Origin: Firmicutes bacterium HGW-Firmicutes-9 | GTDB lineage: Bacteria; Bacillota; Clostridia; Christensenellales; CAG-138 | DNA length: 64,000 bases | Assembly (NCBI GenBank): GCA_002841395.1 | Contig: PGZM01000002.1 | Location: 442,201 to 506,200 of the forward strand | Reading direction: 5' to 3' | Shown here: piece after piece, positions 32,475 through 42,685 of the stretch | Position numbering within the stretch: the stretch's first letter is position 1 | Layout: every line of letters begins with the position of its first letter | Position numbers and translations under genes: made by a program | The notes under the pieces: model-generated | What the model was told of the DNA's origin: nothing | What the model saw: the letters and a program-made list of their open reading frames with translations, nothing else | Database searches by the model: none

Positions 32475-33623
32475 TTATTTCTTGGAACTGCCCGAACGGC
32501 CAAATCCCTTTTTGCCGTTTCTTCCTTCTCCGCTTTCGCCGAAGGATTCTGAGAGTTGCTCAAGGAGCTTTTTCTGCTCATCCGTCAGGTGCTTAGGCAC
32601 CTCGACCGACACAGTGACCAGCAGGTCGCCTTTCCCATTGGCATTGAGCCGTTGAATACCCTGCTCGCGCAGACGATAGGTCGAACCCGTCTGCGTTCCG
32701 GCGGGAATCTGATACTTAACGCTTTCTTTCAGCGTCGGCACCGTCAGGCTGCCGCCAAGCGCCGCCATGGTGTACGAAATCGGCATTTCCAGATAGAGGT
32801 CGAATCCCTTGCGTGTGAACTGTTTGTGCGGTCGCACATTGATGGTCACATACAGGTCTCCGGCGGGTCCGCCTCTATGACCTGCGTTGCCCATGCCGCG
32901 CAGGCAGAGGCTTTGTCCGTTGTCGATGCCCGCGGGAATCTTGACCGTCTTCTTCAGGTTCTTGCGGACACGTCCTGCGCCGCGGCAATCCGCGCATGGA
33001 TCGGAAATTACTTTACCGGTACCCTTGCAGTTGGTGCAAGGACGCGTGGAGGTAAAGGAACCCAAAATCGTACTCTGCTGCGTGCGCACTTGTCCCGTAC
33101 CGTGGCAGGTTTTGCAAGTGACCGGCTCGGTGCCGGGCTTTGCGCCGGAACCGTGACACGTATCACAAACCTCTTCGCGCGGGATGGTGATCTCTTTTTC
33201 AACGCCGAACGCCGCTTCTTCAAACGTAATCGTCAGGTTATAGCGCAGATCGTCGCCCGGAATCGGACCATTGCGGGATTGACCGCCGCCAAATCCGCCG
33301 AATCCGCCGCCGAACATTTGACCCAGTATATCGCCAAAGTCGCCAAATCCGCCGAATCCGCCGCCAGCAAACGGGTCCTGCCCGCCCATGCTGGGGTCGA
33401 ACGCGGCATGTCCGAACTGGTCATACTTCGCGCGCTTGTCCGCATCGGAGAGAATCTCCGCTGCTTCGTTGAGTTCTTTAAACTGTGCTTCCTTGGCTTT
33501 ATCGCCGGGATGCAGGTCGGGGTGGCACTCCTTCGCTTTCTTGCGGAACGCGCTTTTAATTTCGCTCTCCGTCGCGGTTTTACTCACACCCAATATTTCG
33601 TAATAATCGCGTTTATCTGCCAA
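32475..33623 (-). CDS. dnaJ: Chaperone protein DnaJ
   Basis: 382 residues. Type I DnaJ: J domain with HPD (KECHPDLHPGDK), Gly/Phe-rich linker (FAGGGFGGFGDFGDILGQMF), four zinc-finger CxxCxGxG repeats (CDTCHGSG, CKTCHGTG, CTNCKGTG, CADCRGAG), C-terminal substrate domains. Stimulates DnaK ATPase and delivers substrates. Last gene of the hrcA-grpE-dnaK-dnaJ operon. Confidence 0.97.
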   Translation of the reverse strand: MADKRDYYEILGVSKTATESEIKSAFRKKAKECHPDLHPGDKAKEAQFKELNEAAEILSDADKRAKYDQFGHAAFDPSMGGQDPFAGGGFGGFGDFGDILGQMFGGGFGGFGGGQSRNGPIPGDDLRYNLTITFEEAAFGVEKEITIPREEVCDTCHGSGAKPGTEPVTCKTCHGTGQVRTQQSTILGSFTSTRPCTNCKGTGKVISDPCADCRGAGRVRKNLKKTVKIPAGIDNGQSLCLRGMGNAGHRGGPAGDLYVTINVRPHKQFTRKGFDLYLEMPISYTMAALGGSLTVPTLKESVKYQIPAGTQTGSTYRLREQGIQRLNANGKGDLLVTVSVEVPKHLTDEQKKLLEQLSESFGESGEGRNGKKGFGRSGSSKK

Positions 33624-33705
33624 CGCCCGTCACCTCTCTGCCGGAAAGCGCTTTTTCTCAATACGCTTTCCCGTTTCCACAATATTGCTGGTAATGATTC
33701 CGACA

Positions 33706-33733
33706 AGGAGGCGCAAGCCTTTGTTGCGCCTCC
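33706..33733 (-). terminator. Hairpin between dnaK and dnaJ
   Basis: Stem GGAGGCGCAA / TTGCGCCTCC with a 7-base loop, about 35 bases after the dnaK stop. The T run after it is weak, so it may stabilise dnaK mRNA or act as a partial terminator. Confidence 0.45.
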
Positions 33734-33767
33734 CTGTGATGATTTTGTTTTTACGATTGATTTGCGA

Positions 33768-35600
33768 TTACTTGTCGTCTACGACTTCGTAATCCGCGTC
33801 TACGACGTTGTCGCCGCCCGCGTTCGGATCGGTGTAGTCGCCCTGATCACCTGCGCCGCCCGCCTGCTGCTGTGCCTGTTCGTACACTTTGCCAAACACG
33901 CTGTAGCTGACTTCGGTGAGGCTCTCCGTCGCGGTCTTGATCATCTCGATGTCGTCGCCCTCGATGGTTTTCTTCAGATCGGCGATCGATTTCTCGATTT
34001 GCTCCTTGCCGGAAGCATCGATCTTGTCACCCATCTCTTTCAGGCTGCGCTCGGTGGTGTAGATCAGCTGGTCGGCGTGGTTTCTCGTCTCGACCTCTTC
34101 CTTGCGCTTCTTGTCTTCGTCCGCGAACTTCTCCGCTTCGTTGACTGCGCGCTTGATCTCGTCCTCGTTGAGGTTGGTCGAAGCCGTGATGGTCACGTTC
34201 TGCTGGTTGCCCGTGCCGAGGTCCTTGGCGGTGACGTGCACGATACCGTTTGCATCGATGTCAAACGAGACCTCGATCTGCGGCACGCCGCGGGGCGCCG
34301 GCGCGATGCCGGTGAGCTGGAAGCGGCCGAGGGTCTTGTTGCCCTGCACCATGCCGCGCTCGCCCTGGAGCACGTGCACTTCTACGCTGGTCTGGCCGTC
34401 CGCCGCGGTGGAGAAGATTTGGCTCTTCTTCGTGGGGATGGTCGTGTTGCGCTCTATAAGCTTCGTGAACACGCCGCCGACGGTCTCGATGCCGAGGGAA
34501 AGCGGGGTGACGTCCAGAAGCAGAATATCTTTGACTTCGCCGCCGAGCACACCGCCCTGAATCGCCGCGCCAATGGCGACACACTCATCCGGGTTGATGC
34601 CCTTGAACGGGTCTTTTCCGGTGACCTTCTTGACCACATCCTGCACGAGCGGGATGCGCGAGGAACCGCCGACGAGGATGACCTTGTCCACCTGAGAGGC
34701 GGAAAGTCCCGCATCGCTGAGACACTTCTGCATGAGGGTTCTGGTCTGCTCCACGAGGTCGTTGATCAGTTCGTTGAACTTCGCGCGGGTGATGGTGATA
34801 TCAAGGTGCTTCGGACCCGACTTGTCCATCGTGATGAACGGCAGGTTGATCGTGGTCTGCGCAACGCCCGAAAGGTCGATCTTTGCCTTTTCAGCGGCTT
34901 CCTTCAAACGCTGGAGCGCCATCTTGTCCTGGCGCAGGTCGATGCCATTGTTCTTCTTAAAGTCGTCGGCGATGTAGTCCATGATCAGCTGATCAAAGTC
35001 GTCGCCGCCAAGACGGTTGTTGCCCGCGGTTGCGAGAACCTGGAACACGCCGTCGCCAATCTCGAGGATCGAAACGTCGAACGTACCGCCGCCGAGGTCG
35101 TACACCAGAATCTTCTGGTTGTTCTCTTTGTCCATGCCGTAGGCAAGCGCTGCCGCCGTCGGCTCATTGATGATGCGAAGCACTTCAAGGCCAGCGATGC
35201 GACCCGCATCTTTGGTGGCCTGACGCTGGCTGTCCGTGAAATACGCCGGAACGGTGATGACCGCCTGCGTCACGGTTTCGCCAAGGTAGGCTTCTGCATC
35301 GGTCTTGAGCTTCTGCAGGATCATCGCGGAGATTTCCTGCGGGGTGTAGTCTTTGCCCTCGATGTGCACCTTGCGGGAAGAGCCCATATCGCGCTTGATC
35401 GACGCGATGGTGCGATCCGGGTTGGTGATGGCCTGGCGCTTTGCGATGTTGCCGACCATGCGCTCGCCGTCTTTAAACGCTACCACGGAAGGCGTGGTGC
35501 GCATGCCTTCGGAATTGGGGATGACGACGGGTTCGCCGCCTTCCAGAAAAGCGACACAGGAGTTCGTCGTGCCGAGGTCGATGCCAATAATTTTGCCCAT
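33768..35600 (-). CDS. dnaK: Chaperone protein DnaK (Hsp70)
   Basis: 610 residues. ATPase domain with [12 protein letters not shown] (phosphate 1), [41 protein letters not shown] (phosphate 2), [11 protein letters not shown]; substrate-binding beta domain ([14 protein letters not shown]) and C-terminal helical lid ending in a Gly-rich acidic tail. As in Gram-positive DnaKs the ATPase domain lacks the extra 20-odd residues of E. coli DnaK. Confidence 0.98.
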   Translation of the reverse strand: MGKIIGIDLGTTNSCVAFLEGGEPVVIPNSEGMRTTPSVVAFKDGERMVGNIAKRQAITNPDRTIASIKRDMGSSRKVHIEGKDYTPQEISAMILQKLKTDAEAYLGETVTQAVITVPAYFTDSQRQATKDAGRIAGLEVLRIINEPTAAALAYGMDKENNQKILVYDLGGGTFDVSILEIGDGVFQVLATAGNNRLGGDDFDQLIMDYIADDFKKNNGIDLRQDKMALQRLKEAAEKAKIDLSGVAQTTINLPFITMDKSGPKHLDITITRAKFNELINDLVEQTRTLMQKCLSDAGLSASQVDKVILVGGSSRIPLVQDVVKKVTGKDPFKGINPDECVAIGAAIQGGVLGGEVKDILLLDVTPLSLGIETVGGVFTKLIERNTTIPTKKSQIFSTAADGQTSVEVHVLQGERGMVQGNKTLGRFQLTGIAPAPRGVPQIEVSFDIDANGIVHVTAKDLGTGNQQNVTITASTNLNEDEIKRAVNEAEKFADEDKKRKEEVETRNHADQLIYTTERSLKEMGDKIDASGKEQIEKSIADLKKTIEGDDIEMIKTATESLTEVSYSVFGKVYEQAQQQAGGAGDQGDYTDPNAGGDNVVDADYEVVDDK

Positions 35601-35691
35601 AATTTCATATCCTCCAAGTATTCTATCAATAATCTATCTCAAATCTTACGGGAGCTGATGCTCCGTCCGTTCTGATGCGAAACTTAAAAAC

Positions 35692-36276
35692 TTACTCCGC
35701 AACTTTCACCATGCAATGACGAATGATGCGGCCGCCCATGCGGTAACCCTTTTGGAACACGACGACAATCTCGCCGCTCTCTTTACCGTCCACCTTCTCA
35801 CGCATAACGGCCTCGTGTTTTGTCGGATCAAAGATGCAGTCGCTTTCGACTTCTTCCAGTCCGAGCTTCTTCAGCGATTCCAGCATCTGGCGCTGTACCA
35901 TCGCGATGCCTTCACGCAGGCTCGCGTTTTCGGCGGGGATGGCATCCAGTGCGCGCTCGAGGTTGTCCAGCGCGGGCAGGAGTTCTTTCACAGTGTCACG
36001 CTTGCCCTCTTCATAGCTGTCGAGCCGGATGCTTGCGTTTCTGCGGCGGAAATTGTCAAAGTCTGCCTGAATGCGCTGCAGGAGTACGACGGTCTCATCC
36101 TTCTCCTTGGTGATCGCTTCAATGTGCGCTTTTGCTGCCTCGAACTCTTCCGCAGTCAGCGTATAAGAATCCTGCTCGGAAGCGGTTTCCTTCACAACGG
36201 TTGGTTCGGCGTTGGTCGCGGCTTCCGTCTGGATCGTTTCTTCCACGGGTTCGTGTTTGTCGGTCTTTTTGGTCAA
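35692..36276 (-). CDS. grpE: Nucleotide exchange factor GrpE
   Basis: 194 residues from TTG 36276, chosen because AAGGAG lies 9 bases upstream; an ATG at 36312 (28 bases past hrcA) would add 12 residues with a weaker ribosome site. The acidic, unstructured N-terminus leads into the dimer coiled coil (KEKDETVVLLQRIQADFDNFRRR) and the beta-domain (DKCIFDPTKHEAV-like SDCIFDPTKHEAVMRE... and FQKGYRMGGRIIRHCMVKVA). Releases ADP from DnaK and acts as a thermosensor. Confidence 0.93.
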   Translation of the reverse strand: MTKKTDKHEPVEETIQTEAATNAEPTVVKETASEQDSYTLTAEEFEAAKAHIEAITKEKDETVVLLQRIQADFDNFRRRNASIRLDSYEEGKRDTVKELLPALDNLERALDAIPAENASLREGIAMVQRQMLESLKKLGLEEVESDCIFDPTKHEAVMREKVDGKESGEIVVVFQKGYRMGGRIIRHCMVKVAE

Positions 36277-36340
36277 TGTTACAGTCTCCTTGTCCGTTCT
36301 CACCCTGCGCATTCCGCAAGGCTCTTCTAATGATTCACCG

Positions 36341-37375
36341 TTAATCCTCGTCCTGATCTGCGCTGAGCACCTCTGAGAGGCTCCTGCGCATATATTCCAG
36401 AACCGAGATTACTTTGCCGTAATTCATACGCGTCGGTCCGATGATGCCGAAGGAACCCAACGGCTCTTCACCGACCTGATAGGTTGCGGTTACGATGCTG
36501 CAATCCTTGAACATTTCGTCCTCGTTCTCGTTGCCGATCGTGATCGAAAACTCAAGCTTGCTCGCGCGTTTGAGCATGTCATACAACATGTTTCTTCCTT
36601 CGACTGCGGCTAGGAAGGTCTTTGCCTTGTTCACGTCGCTGTACTCCGGATAATGCAGCATGTTGTTGGTGCCTGAAAGCTGTACGTTTGGCGAATCGGG
36701 TTCCATCTTCCGCTCCACGGCTTCCATCACGGAGCAGAGGAACGCGCGCCGCTCATAGAGCTCGCCGCTCATCTCTTTGGCGATCATATCGCCAATATGA
36801 TCCATCCGGCAGTCATAGAACCGCTCGGTCAAAATGCGCGAAATACGCTCCAGTTCGCCGCTGCGGACTTCCTCCGGCACGCGGATAATCGCGTCTCGTG
36901 CAAATCCCGTCGTGGTGACGATGACCACAAGTGCGCGTCCTTCGCGCAGAGGAACCAGCTGTATGTGCCGCAGACGATTGGCGGCAAGCATAGGCGGCAT
37001 CACCATTGCGGTGTAGTTTGTGACCGCAGAGAGCGCCTGTGCCGTCTGTTTCATCACCGATTCGACTTCGTCCAGCTTCGCGCTCATATGCGCGCGGATC
37101 AGCTTGATCTCATCGTCGGACAACGCGGCTCTCTGCATCATCCGGTCAACATACAGTCTGTATGCTTTGTCAGACGGTACGCGGCCTGCGGAGGTGTGCG
37201 GCTGCTCTAAATATCCGAGTTCTTCCAGATCCGCCATCTCGTTACGGATGGTTGCGCTGGAAAGATTGAACTCCTCGTGCTTGCTGATTGCGCGCGATCC
37301 GACAGGAGACGCGGACATGATGTACTCGTCGATGATCGCCTTTAGGATGCCAAGTTTTCTTGCGTCCAGTTCCAT
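36341..37375 (-). CDS. hrcA: Heat-inducible transcription repressor HrcA
   Basis: 344 residues. Winged-helix N-terminus (ILKAIIDEYIMSASPVGSRA and LSSATIRNEMADLEELGYLEQPHTSAGRVPS) and a GAF-like core. Represses the operon at CIRCE elements when GroEL is free. C-terminal GPTRMNYGKVISVLEYM is the family signature. First gene of the hrcA-grpE-dnaK-dnaJ operon, autoregulated through the CIRCE just upstream. grpE begins 28-64 bases further on. Confidence 0.97.
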   Translation of the reverse strand: MELDARKLGILKAIIDEYIMSASPVGSRAISKHEEFNLSSATIRNEMADLEELGYLEQPHTSAGRVPSDKAYRLYVDRMMQRAALSDDEIKLIRAHMSAKLDEVESVMKQTAQALSAVTNYTAMVMPPMLAANRLRHIQLVPLREGRALVVIVTTTGFARDAIIRVPEEVRSGELERISRILTERFYDCRMDHIGDMIAKEMSGELYERRAFLCSVMEAVERKMEPDSPNVQLSGTNNMLHYPEYSDVNKAKTFLAAVEGRNMLYDMLKRASKLEFSITIGNENEDEMFKDCSIVTATYQVGEEPLGSFGIIGPTRMNYGKVISVLEYMRRSLSEVLSADQDED

Positions 37376-37449
37376 ATTCCGCCGCCTCCTTTCGAAAAAA
37401 GTCCTGTCGCGTTATGCGGCAGTCCGTTTTGGATTGTTCAGTTTCATTG

Positions 37450-37476
37450 TTAGCACTCTATTTTGTCGAGTGCTAA
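37450..37476. promoter_or_regulatory. CIRCE element (HrcA operator)
   Basis: TTAGCACTC-N9-GAGTGCTAA, a perfect match to the CIRCE consensus, between the promoter and hrcA. Confidence 0.97.
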
Positions 37477-37487
37477 CCCATGAGAAA

Positions 37488-37516
37488 AATTTAGCACTTA
37501 CGCGATTTGATGTCAA
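37488..37516 (-). promoter_or_regulatory. Sigma-A promoter of the hrcA heat-shock operon
   Basis: Minus strand TTGACA (37511-37516), 17-base spacer, TAAATT (37488-37493). The CIRCE lies just downstream, covering the first transcribed bases. Confidence 0.8.
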
Positions 37517-37525
37517 GTAAGTGCT
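37493..37525. promoter_or_regulatory. Second CIRCE-like inverted repeat over the hrcA promoter
   Basis: AGCACTTAC (37493-37501) and GTAAGTGCT (37517-37525), perfect 9-base arms separated by 15 bases. The arms share AGCACT with CIRCE but the spacing is wider. The repeat spans the -35/-10 spacer. Confidence 0.55.
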
Positions 37526-37635
37526 GTATCAAAAATGTGACATTCCAGTGAAAACGCCCTAAAGGGTAAAACTGTTTACCGAATATCCGACATATGTGTG
37601 CGCGGCTGTATTTTTAATGAGAAAAACAGCACAAA

Positions 37636-38772
37636 TCACATAAAGAAACCTAGCGCTTCATTCTGGAAGTCCAGCCCTCCGCGATTCAGCGCAACGCGAT
37701 CTTCCGCTTCTATCAACCATCCCCGTTTTCGCAGCTGCTCGAACGCATATGCATACGCTTCGACGATATCCAGCCCAAACCGCGCAAGAAAAGTCGCACG
37801 ATCGATACCACGGATCAACCGGAATCCGAGCATCACGCACTCAAACATCTCGTCTCTTGGCGCGAGCCGGATCGTCTCCGCGAGCGGTCGCTTGCCGCGT
37901 GAAAGGAGTCGCATATATTCGTCCAGCGTACTTGCGTTGGCATATCTCGTCCACTTTCTATCCCGCACAACGCCATGCGCCGCGATGCCGAAGCCAAGGT
38001 ATTCTCCATTGTGCCAGTAGTTCAGATTATGACGGCACACATAGCCATCCTGCGCGAAGTTGCTGATCTCGTATCGGTGATAGCCGCGCTGTTCCAACAG
38101 ATCGATACCCGCATCCTGCATGTCCGCAACGAGATCCTCGTCCGGCGGTTTCACTTCGCCGCGTTCTACGCAGTCAAACAACGGCGTATGCTCCTCCAGA
38201 ATCAGCGAATAGGCAGAGATGTGCTGTACGCCAAGATCGCATACCGTTTTGATAGAATCGAGATATTGATCGACGGTCTGGTTCGGCAAACCGTGCATCA
38301 AATCGACGTTGATGTTGGTAAAGCAAGCTTTTCGTGCGCTTTGGAGCGTCGACAAAAACTGCTCGAACGTATGAATGCGTCCGACTGATTTCAGCAGCAC
38401 GTCATGCGTGCTCTGCAGGCCGATGGAAAGGCGGTTGATTCCTGCTGCGCGATATGCCGCGAGTTTTTCCGGTGTTGTGGTGCCGGGGTTGCTCTCCATC
38501 GAGATCTCGGCGGATTCACGGATGTCAAAGCGCTCCTTGAGCCCGCGCATGATCTGCTGCATCTGCTCGCCCGAGAGCAGCGAAGGCGTACCGCCGCCGA
38601 AAAACACCGTATCAAAAGCGGCGGGATAACTCCCGCCGCGCGCAACAAGTTCCAGTTCCGTCAACAGCGCGTCTACATAGCTTTGGGGAACACTTCCTTC
38701 GGCAAAGCTGACAAAGTCGCAGTAGGCGCACTTTCTCACACAAAACGGGATATGTAGGTAGATGCCCGCCAT
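37636..38772 (-). CDS. hemW: Radical SAM heme chaperone HemW (HemN-like)
   Basis: 378 residues. Radical-SAM motif CVRKCAYCDF (CX3CX2C) at residues 11-20, SAM-binding FFGGGTPSLL, and NINVDLMHGLPNQT; the C-terminal HemN-type domain follows. HemW lacks the extra Cys residue and N-terminal extension of true coproporphyrinogen dehydrogenase HemN, as here, and acts in heme delivery. The lepA-hemW-hrcA order is the normal Bacillota arrangement. ATG starts 2 bases after the lepA stop. Confidence 0.92.
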   Translation of the reverse strand: MAGIYLHIPFCVRKCAYCDFVSFAEGSVPQSYVDALLTELELVARGGSYPAAFDTVFFGGGTPSLLSGEQMQQIMRGLKERFDIRESAEISMESNPGTTTPEKLAAYRAAGINRLSIGLQSTHDVLLKSVGRIHTFEQFLSTLQSARKACFTNINVDLMHGLPNQTVDQYLDSIKTVCDLGVQHISAYSLILEEHTPLFDCVERGEVKPPDEDLVADMQDAGIDLLEQRGYHRYEISNFAQDGYVCRHNLNYWHNGEYLGFGIAAHGVVRDRKWTRYANASTLDEYMRLLSRGKRPLAETIRLAPRDEMFECVMLGFRLIRGIDRATFLARFGLDIVEAYAYAFEQLRKRGWLIEAEDRVALNRGGLDFQNEALGFFM

Positions 38773-38774
38773 CG

Positions 38775-40577
38775 TCAGTTGATGCGGAGCACGCTCATAA
38801 AAGCGTCGCTCGGCAAGGACACGGTGCCAACCTGGCGCATGCGCTTCTTGCCTTCCTTCTGCTTCTCGAGCAGCTTCTTTTTACGTGTGATGTCGCCACC
38901 GTAGCACTTAGCAAGAACGTCCTTACGCACGGCGCGGACGGTTTCGCGCGCGATGATCTTCCCGCCGATGGCAGCCTGCACAGGGATTTCGAACTGCTGA
39001 CGCGGGATGACTTCGCAGAGCTTCTCCGCCACGGCGCGGCCCTTTGCATAGGCGCGATCGCGATGGACAATCGTGCTCAGCGCATCGCAAACGTCTCCGT
39101 TGAGCAGAAAGTCGAGCTTGACCAGATCGCTCTTCTCATAGCCTTTGAGCTCGTAGTCAAAGGATGCATATCCCCTACTGCGGCTTTTGAGCTGATCAAA
39201 GAAATCATAGATGATCTCGTTGAGCGGCAAAACATAGTGAAGGCGCACGCGCGCTTCCTCGATGTAGTTCATGTCCATGAAGATGCCGCGCCGCTCCTGA
39301 CAGAGCTCCATCAATGAGCCGACATATTCCGAAGGCGTCATGATCGACGCGTTGACGACAGGCTCTTCCAGCTGCTCGATCTCTGTCACCGGCGGCAGAT
39401 TGGATGGGTTGTCGATCATCTCCTCCTCGCCGGAGGTAAGCCTGATTTTGTAGATAACGCTTGGTGCAGTGGTCACCAGGTCGAGATCGAACTCACGCTC
39501 CAACCGCTCCTGTACGATTTCCATGTGCAGAAGTCCAAGGAATCCGCAACGGAAGCCATAGCCCAAAGCGTTACTCGTCTCCTGCTCATAAGAGAGCGAT
39601 GCATCGTTGAGCCGAAGCTTGTCGAGCGCGTCTCTCAAATCGCCGTATTGCGCACCGTCCGCGGGGTAAATACCGCAGAACACCATCGGGTTTGCCTGCT
39701 TATAGCCGGGCAGCGGCTTTTTCGCCGGGCGATCTGCTGAGGTGATCGTGTCGCCGACTTTGGTTTCCGCGACGCTCTTGATCGAGGCCGCAATATAGCC
39801 GACCTCGCCTGCGGTGAGCTCATCCACCGTCATAGGCGCGGGCGTAAACACACCGACCTCGGTGACTTCAAATTCATGTCCGGTCGCCATTGAGCGAATG
39901 CGGACGCCTTCTTTCACCGTGCCGTCAAACACGCGTACATACGTGAGCGCGCCTTTGTAGTTGTCATAGAAGCAGTCGAACACCAGAGCCGTCAACGGCG
40001 CGTCTGGGTCGCCGACAGGCGGCGGTACGGTATTCACAACAGCCGCCAGCACCTGATTGACGTTTAAGCCGCTCTTGGCGGAGATCTTCGGAGCGTTATG
40101 CGCCTCGATGCCGATGACGTCCTCAATCTCCTGCGCAGTCCGTTCCGGCTCTGCGCTCGGCAGGTCGATCTTGTTGATGACAGGAACAACCTCCAGACCG
40201 TTATCCACGGCGAGATAGACGTTTGCCAACGTCTGCGCTTCGATGCCCTGCGTCGCGTCCACAACCAGCACCGCGCCTTCGCAGGCAGCCAGCGCACGGC
40301 TGACTTCGTAGTTGAAGTCGACGTGCCCGGGCGTGTCGATGAGATTGAACATATATCGTTTGCCGTCTGTATGTGTATAGAACATCCGCACCGCTGAGGA
40401 TTTGATCGTGATGCCGCGCTCGCGCTCGATGTCCATCGAGTCGAGCAGCTGCTCCGACATATCTCTCATGGCGACGGTGTCTGTTTGCTCGATCATGCGG
40501 TCGGCCAGCGTCGATTTGCCGTGGTCGATGTGCGCAATGATAGAAAAATTTCGAATTAACTCATTGGGGTATGCCAT
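38775..40577 (-). CDS. lepA: Elongation factor 4 (LepA) GTPase
   Basis: 600 residues from ATG 40577 (GGGAGG 7 bases upstream), the family's usual size; the longer frame to 40703 is not real. Translational GTPase acting in 30S assembly and back-translocation. [15 protein letters not shown] (G1), [12 protein letters not shown] (G2), DTPGHVDF with the catalytic His (G3), NKIDLPSA (G4). Carries the LepA-specific C-terminal domain ([29 protein letters not shown]). Confidence 0.97.
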   Translation of the reverse strand: MAYPNELIRNFSIIAHIDHGKSTLADRMIEQTDTVAMRDMSEQLLDSMDIERERGITIKSSAVRMFYTHTDGKRYMFNLIDTPGHVDFNYEVSRALAACEGAVLVVDATQGIEAQTLANVYLAVDNGLEVVPVINKIDLPSAEPERTAQEIEDVIGIEAHNAPKISAKSGLNVNQVLAAVVNTVPPPVGDPDAPLTALVFDCFYDNYKGALTYVRVFDGTVKEGVRIRSMATGHEFEVTEVGVFTPAPMTVDELTAGEVGYIAASIKSVAETKVGDTITSADRPAKKPLPGYKQANPMVFCGIYPADGAQYGDLRDALDKLRLNDASLSYEQETSNALGYGFRCGFLGLLHMEIVQERLEREFDLDLVTTAPSVIYKIRLTSGEEEMIDNPSNLPPVTEIEQLEEPVVNASIMTPSEYVGSLMELCQERRGIFMDMNYIEEARVRLHYVLPLNEIIYDFFDQLKSRSRGYASFDYELKGYEKSDLVKLDFLLNGDVCDALSTIVHRDRAYAKGRAVAEKLCEVIPRQQFEIPVQAAIGGKIIARETVRAVRKDVLAKCYGGDITRKKKLLEKQKEGKKRMRQVGTVSLPSDAFMSVLRIN

Positions 40578-40669
40578 GTGGTTCCCTCCCATATTTCGGG
40601 TATCATCATACTGTATCTGTGATCGGATTGCAAGAATGAACCTGCAACGGTGTTTTGCGGCTTTCTCGC

Positions 40670-40700
40670 GAAAAACAGCGGCGCGTTTCCGCGCCGCTGT
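40670..40700 (-). terminator. Rho-independent terminator after the NlpC/P60 gene
   Basis: Perfect 11-base stem ACAGCGGCGCG/CGCGCCGCTGT with a 4-base loop and TTTTTC on the minus strand. It separates the cell-wall gene from lepA. Confidence 0.9.
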
Positions 40701-40715
40701 CAACGTTTCTTTCGT

Positions 40716-42416
40716 TTACTCGATCGGCCGTCTTGCGACGACAAAGTTCCTGCGCCAATAGCTGGTCTTCGCACCGCGACGGACAACTTTTCCGTTTGCG
40801 GACGATGCGTCTATCATCTCTCCGCCGCCGATGTAGATGCCGACGTGGCCGATGGTGCTGCTGTCGTCCGACTTGAAGAACAACAGATCGCCGCGCTTGA
40901 CGTCGTCCAAATCAGAAATCTTCGTCCAACTGGTGGTCTTGCTCAATCCTGCCGCATTCAGGCGGCGGGTATAGACGTTTGCCTGCCTGAGGCAATACAC
41001 CACGAGACCCGAGCAATCGAACGAATCCGGACCGCTCTTGCCGAGGATATAGGTATCGCCGAGCTGTTTCTTTGCGGCGTTGATGAGCTTATCGATACGC
41101 CCTTCGGCAGAGGAAGCGCGCGCAAGAGCCGCTTGCTTCTTCTTTTCTTTCATGATCTCCTGCTCTTTGGTGTAGGAGACGCGCGCATCCGGCGAGTTGA
41201 TGGCTTCGAGTGTCTTCTCACCCGCTTTGCCGTCTTTGGTCAGGTGATTGCGATTTTGGAATTTTTTAACGGCTTCGACCGTGTCCGTGCCGTAATACCC
41301 CGTAACCTGATCACTACCAAGATAGCCGAGTTCCACCAGCTGTTCCTGGAACGACTCGATGTCGTCGCCTTCCGCGCCTTCGGTCATGACATAAGGCTTT
41401 GCTTCTTCCGAATAAATCAAATCTATGGTCTCCGTGCCACAGATACCATCCTGCTGCAGCTCATGTTGCCGCTGGAAAAGCTTGACGGCAGCTTTCGTCG
41501 CATTGCCGAAGTAACTCGTGGGTTCGTCGATAGCCAGATAGTTGAGTTCCATCAGACGCTTTTGCAGCGCCATGACGTCCTCACCCTCCGCGCCCTTTTC
41601 GATCCGGATTTCCGGCGTCGGGCTCGGCGTGGGTTCCGGCGTAGCAGTTGGCGCGATGGTCGGAACAGGGGTTGCAATCGCAAGCTCCGCCTGAATCGCC
41701 TCTTCGCGCTGATGCCGTGTACCCGAGACAGCGAATATTACGACAAATGCAATCAGCACAAATCCCGCAGAGCTTGCTAGGAAGAGGCGGACTGGTTTGT
41801 CGAGCTTGTTGAACTTCTGGAACGTTTTGCTAATCCACGCGGAGACGGACTTGCCAAATAAATAGATCGATCGCAACGCCTTTTTAAGCCACGCGATCAG
41901 ACGCTTTTTAAACGTCTTCTTCTTAATGGGTTTCTTGCCGTTTCCGTTTCCGCCGTTTCCGGTACCGTTGCGATTGCCGCCGTTACCATTGCCGCCGTTT
42001 CCGCCGTTGCCGTTGCCAGCAATGTTGGTTTTGGTTGCGCTGCCACTTGTTGCGGTTTTCGCGCCGTTGCCGTTTGCTCCGGTCGGATTGTGGTTGATGC
42101 GGTGGCTGTGTCCTCCGCCGGATTGCGCGCGCGCATCCTGTGTCCTCTGCTGCGGTCGCTGCTGATACCCGCCTTGAGCAGGAGTGTATCCGCTCTGCCG
42201 CGGCGTTGCGCCATACGGCGCGGAATCATAGGTCGAGCGCTGCTGTGACGGCGCACGATAAACGTCCTGCGACGCACTCCTTTGCGGGTAGGCATTCGAT
42301 CCATATGCGTTTCCAGCCGCAGCCGGAATAGGACGATAAGCGGATCCGTTGCCGTATTGCCCCGAATCCGCAGATGACTTTTTATGATTGAGAGAGCTAT
42401 AGTCGTTTGTGTTCAT
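40716..42416 (-). CDS. Membrane-anchored NlpC/P60 cell-wall hydrolase with two peptidoglycan-binding domains
   Basis: 566 residues. N-terminal 165 residues are low-complexity (Ser/Gln/Tyr, then Gly-Asn repeats such as GGNGGNGNGGNRNG), followed by a Lys-rich stretch, one membrane helix (about 212-235) and a Pro/Thr linker, so a type II orientation is expected with the low-complexity part inside the cell. Outside are two PG_binding_1 repeats (EGEDVMALQKRLMELNYL and EGDDIESFQEQLVELGYLG) and a C-terminal NlpC/P60 domain with catalytic Cys in DSFDCSGLVVY and His in IGHVGIYIGGG. Likely a D,L-endopeptidase. Confidence 0.9.
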   Translation of the reverse strand: MNTNDYSSLNHKKSSADSGQYGNGSAYRPIPAAAGNAYGSNAYPQRSASQDVYRAPSQQRSTYDSAPYGATPRQSGYTPAQGGYQQRPQQRTQDARAQSGGGHSHRINHNPTGANGNGAKTATSGSATKTNIAGNGNGGNGGNGNGGNRNGTGNGGNGNGKKPIKKKTFKKRLIAWLKKALRSIYLFGKSVSAWISKTFQKFNKLDKPVRLFLASSAGFVLIAFVVIFAVSGTRHQREEAIQAELAIATPVPTIAPTATPEPTPSPTPEIRIEKGAEGEDVMALQKRLMELNYLAIDEPTSYFGNATKAAVKLFQRQHELQQDGICGTETIDLIYSEEAKPYVMTEGAEGDDIESFQEQLVELGYLGSDQVTGYYGTDTVEAVKKFQNRNHLTKDGKAGEKTLEAINSPDARVSYTKEQEIMKEKKKQAALARASSAEGRIDKLINAAKKQLGDTYILGKSGPDSFDCSGLVVYCLRQANVYTRRLNAAGLSKTTSWTKISDLDDVKRGDLLFFKSDDSSTIGHVGIYIGGGEMIDASSANGKVVRRGAKTSYWRRNFVVARRPIE

Positions 42417-42590
42417 TGCATTCTCCTAAGATGAAATTCTATGGAAAGTGCAATTGATTTGCAATAGCAAACTAAATATTGTAATACATTGTTCAAGATT
42501 TGCCCGAGACATACAACATATGGTGTTAATCCGTTGATCTAGCTACAGTCAAACCGATTGAATTATGAACAGAGAAAGGCATTATAAGAA

Positions 42591-42623
42591 AAGCACGTGC
42601 CGGATTATCCGCGACACGTGCTT
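42591..42623 (-). terminator. Terminator after the ECF-transketolase fusion gene
   Basis: Stem AAGCACGTG/CACGTGCTT with an inner CGGAT/ATCCG hairpin, followed by TTTTCTTAT on the minus strand. Confidence 0.7.
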
Positions 42624-42685
42624 GGTTGGATACAATCAATATGAAATTGCCCGACTTTAGTTGACTAAACAACCGAATTACGGAT

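Noticed and set aside
32556-35675. Plus-strand open frame of 1039 codons
   Set aside because: Antisense to dnaK and dnaJ, which are unmistakable; a known artefact for conserved GC-rich genes.
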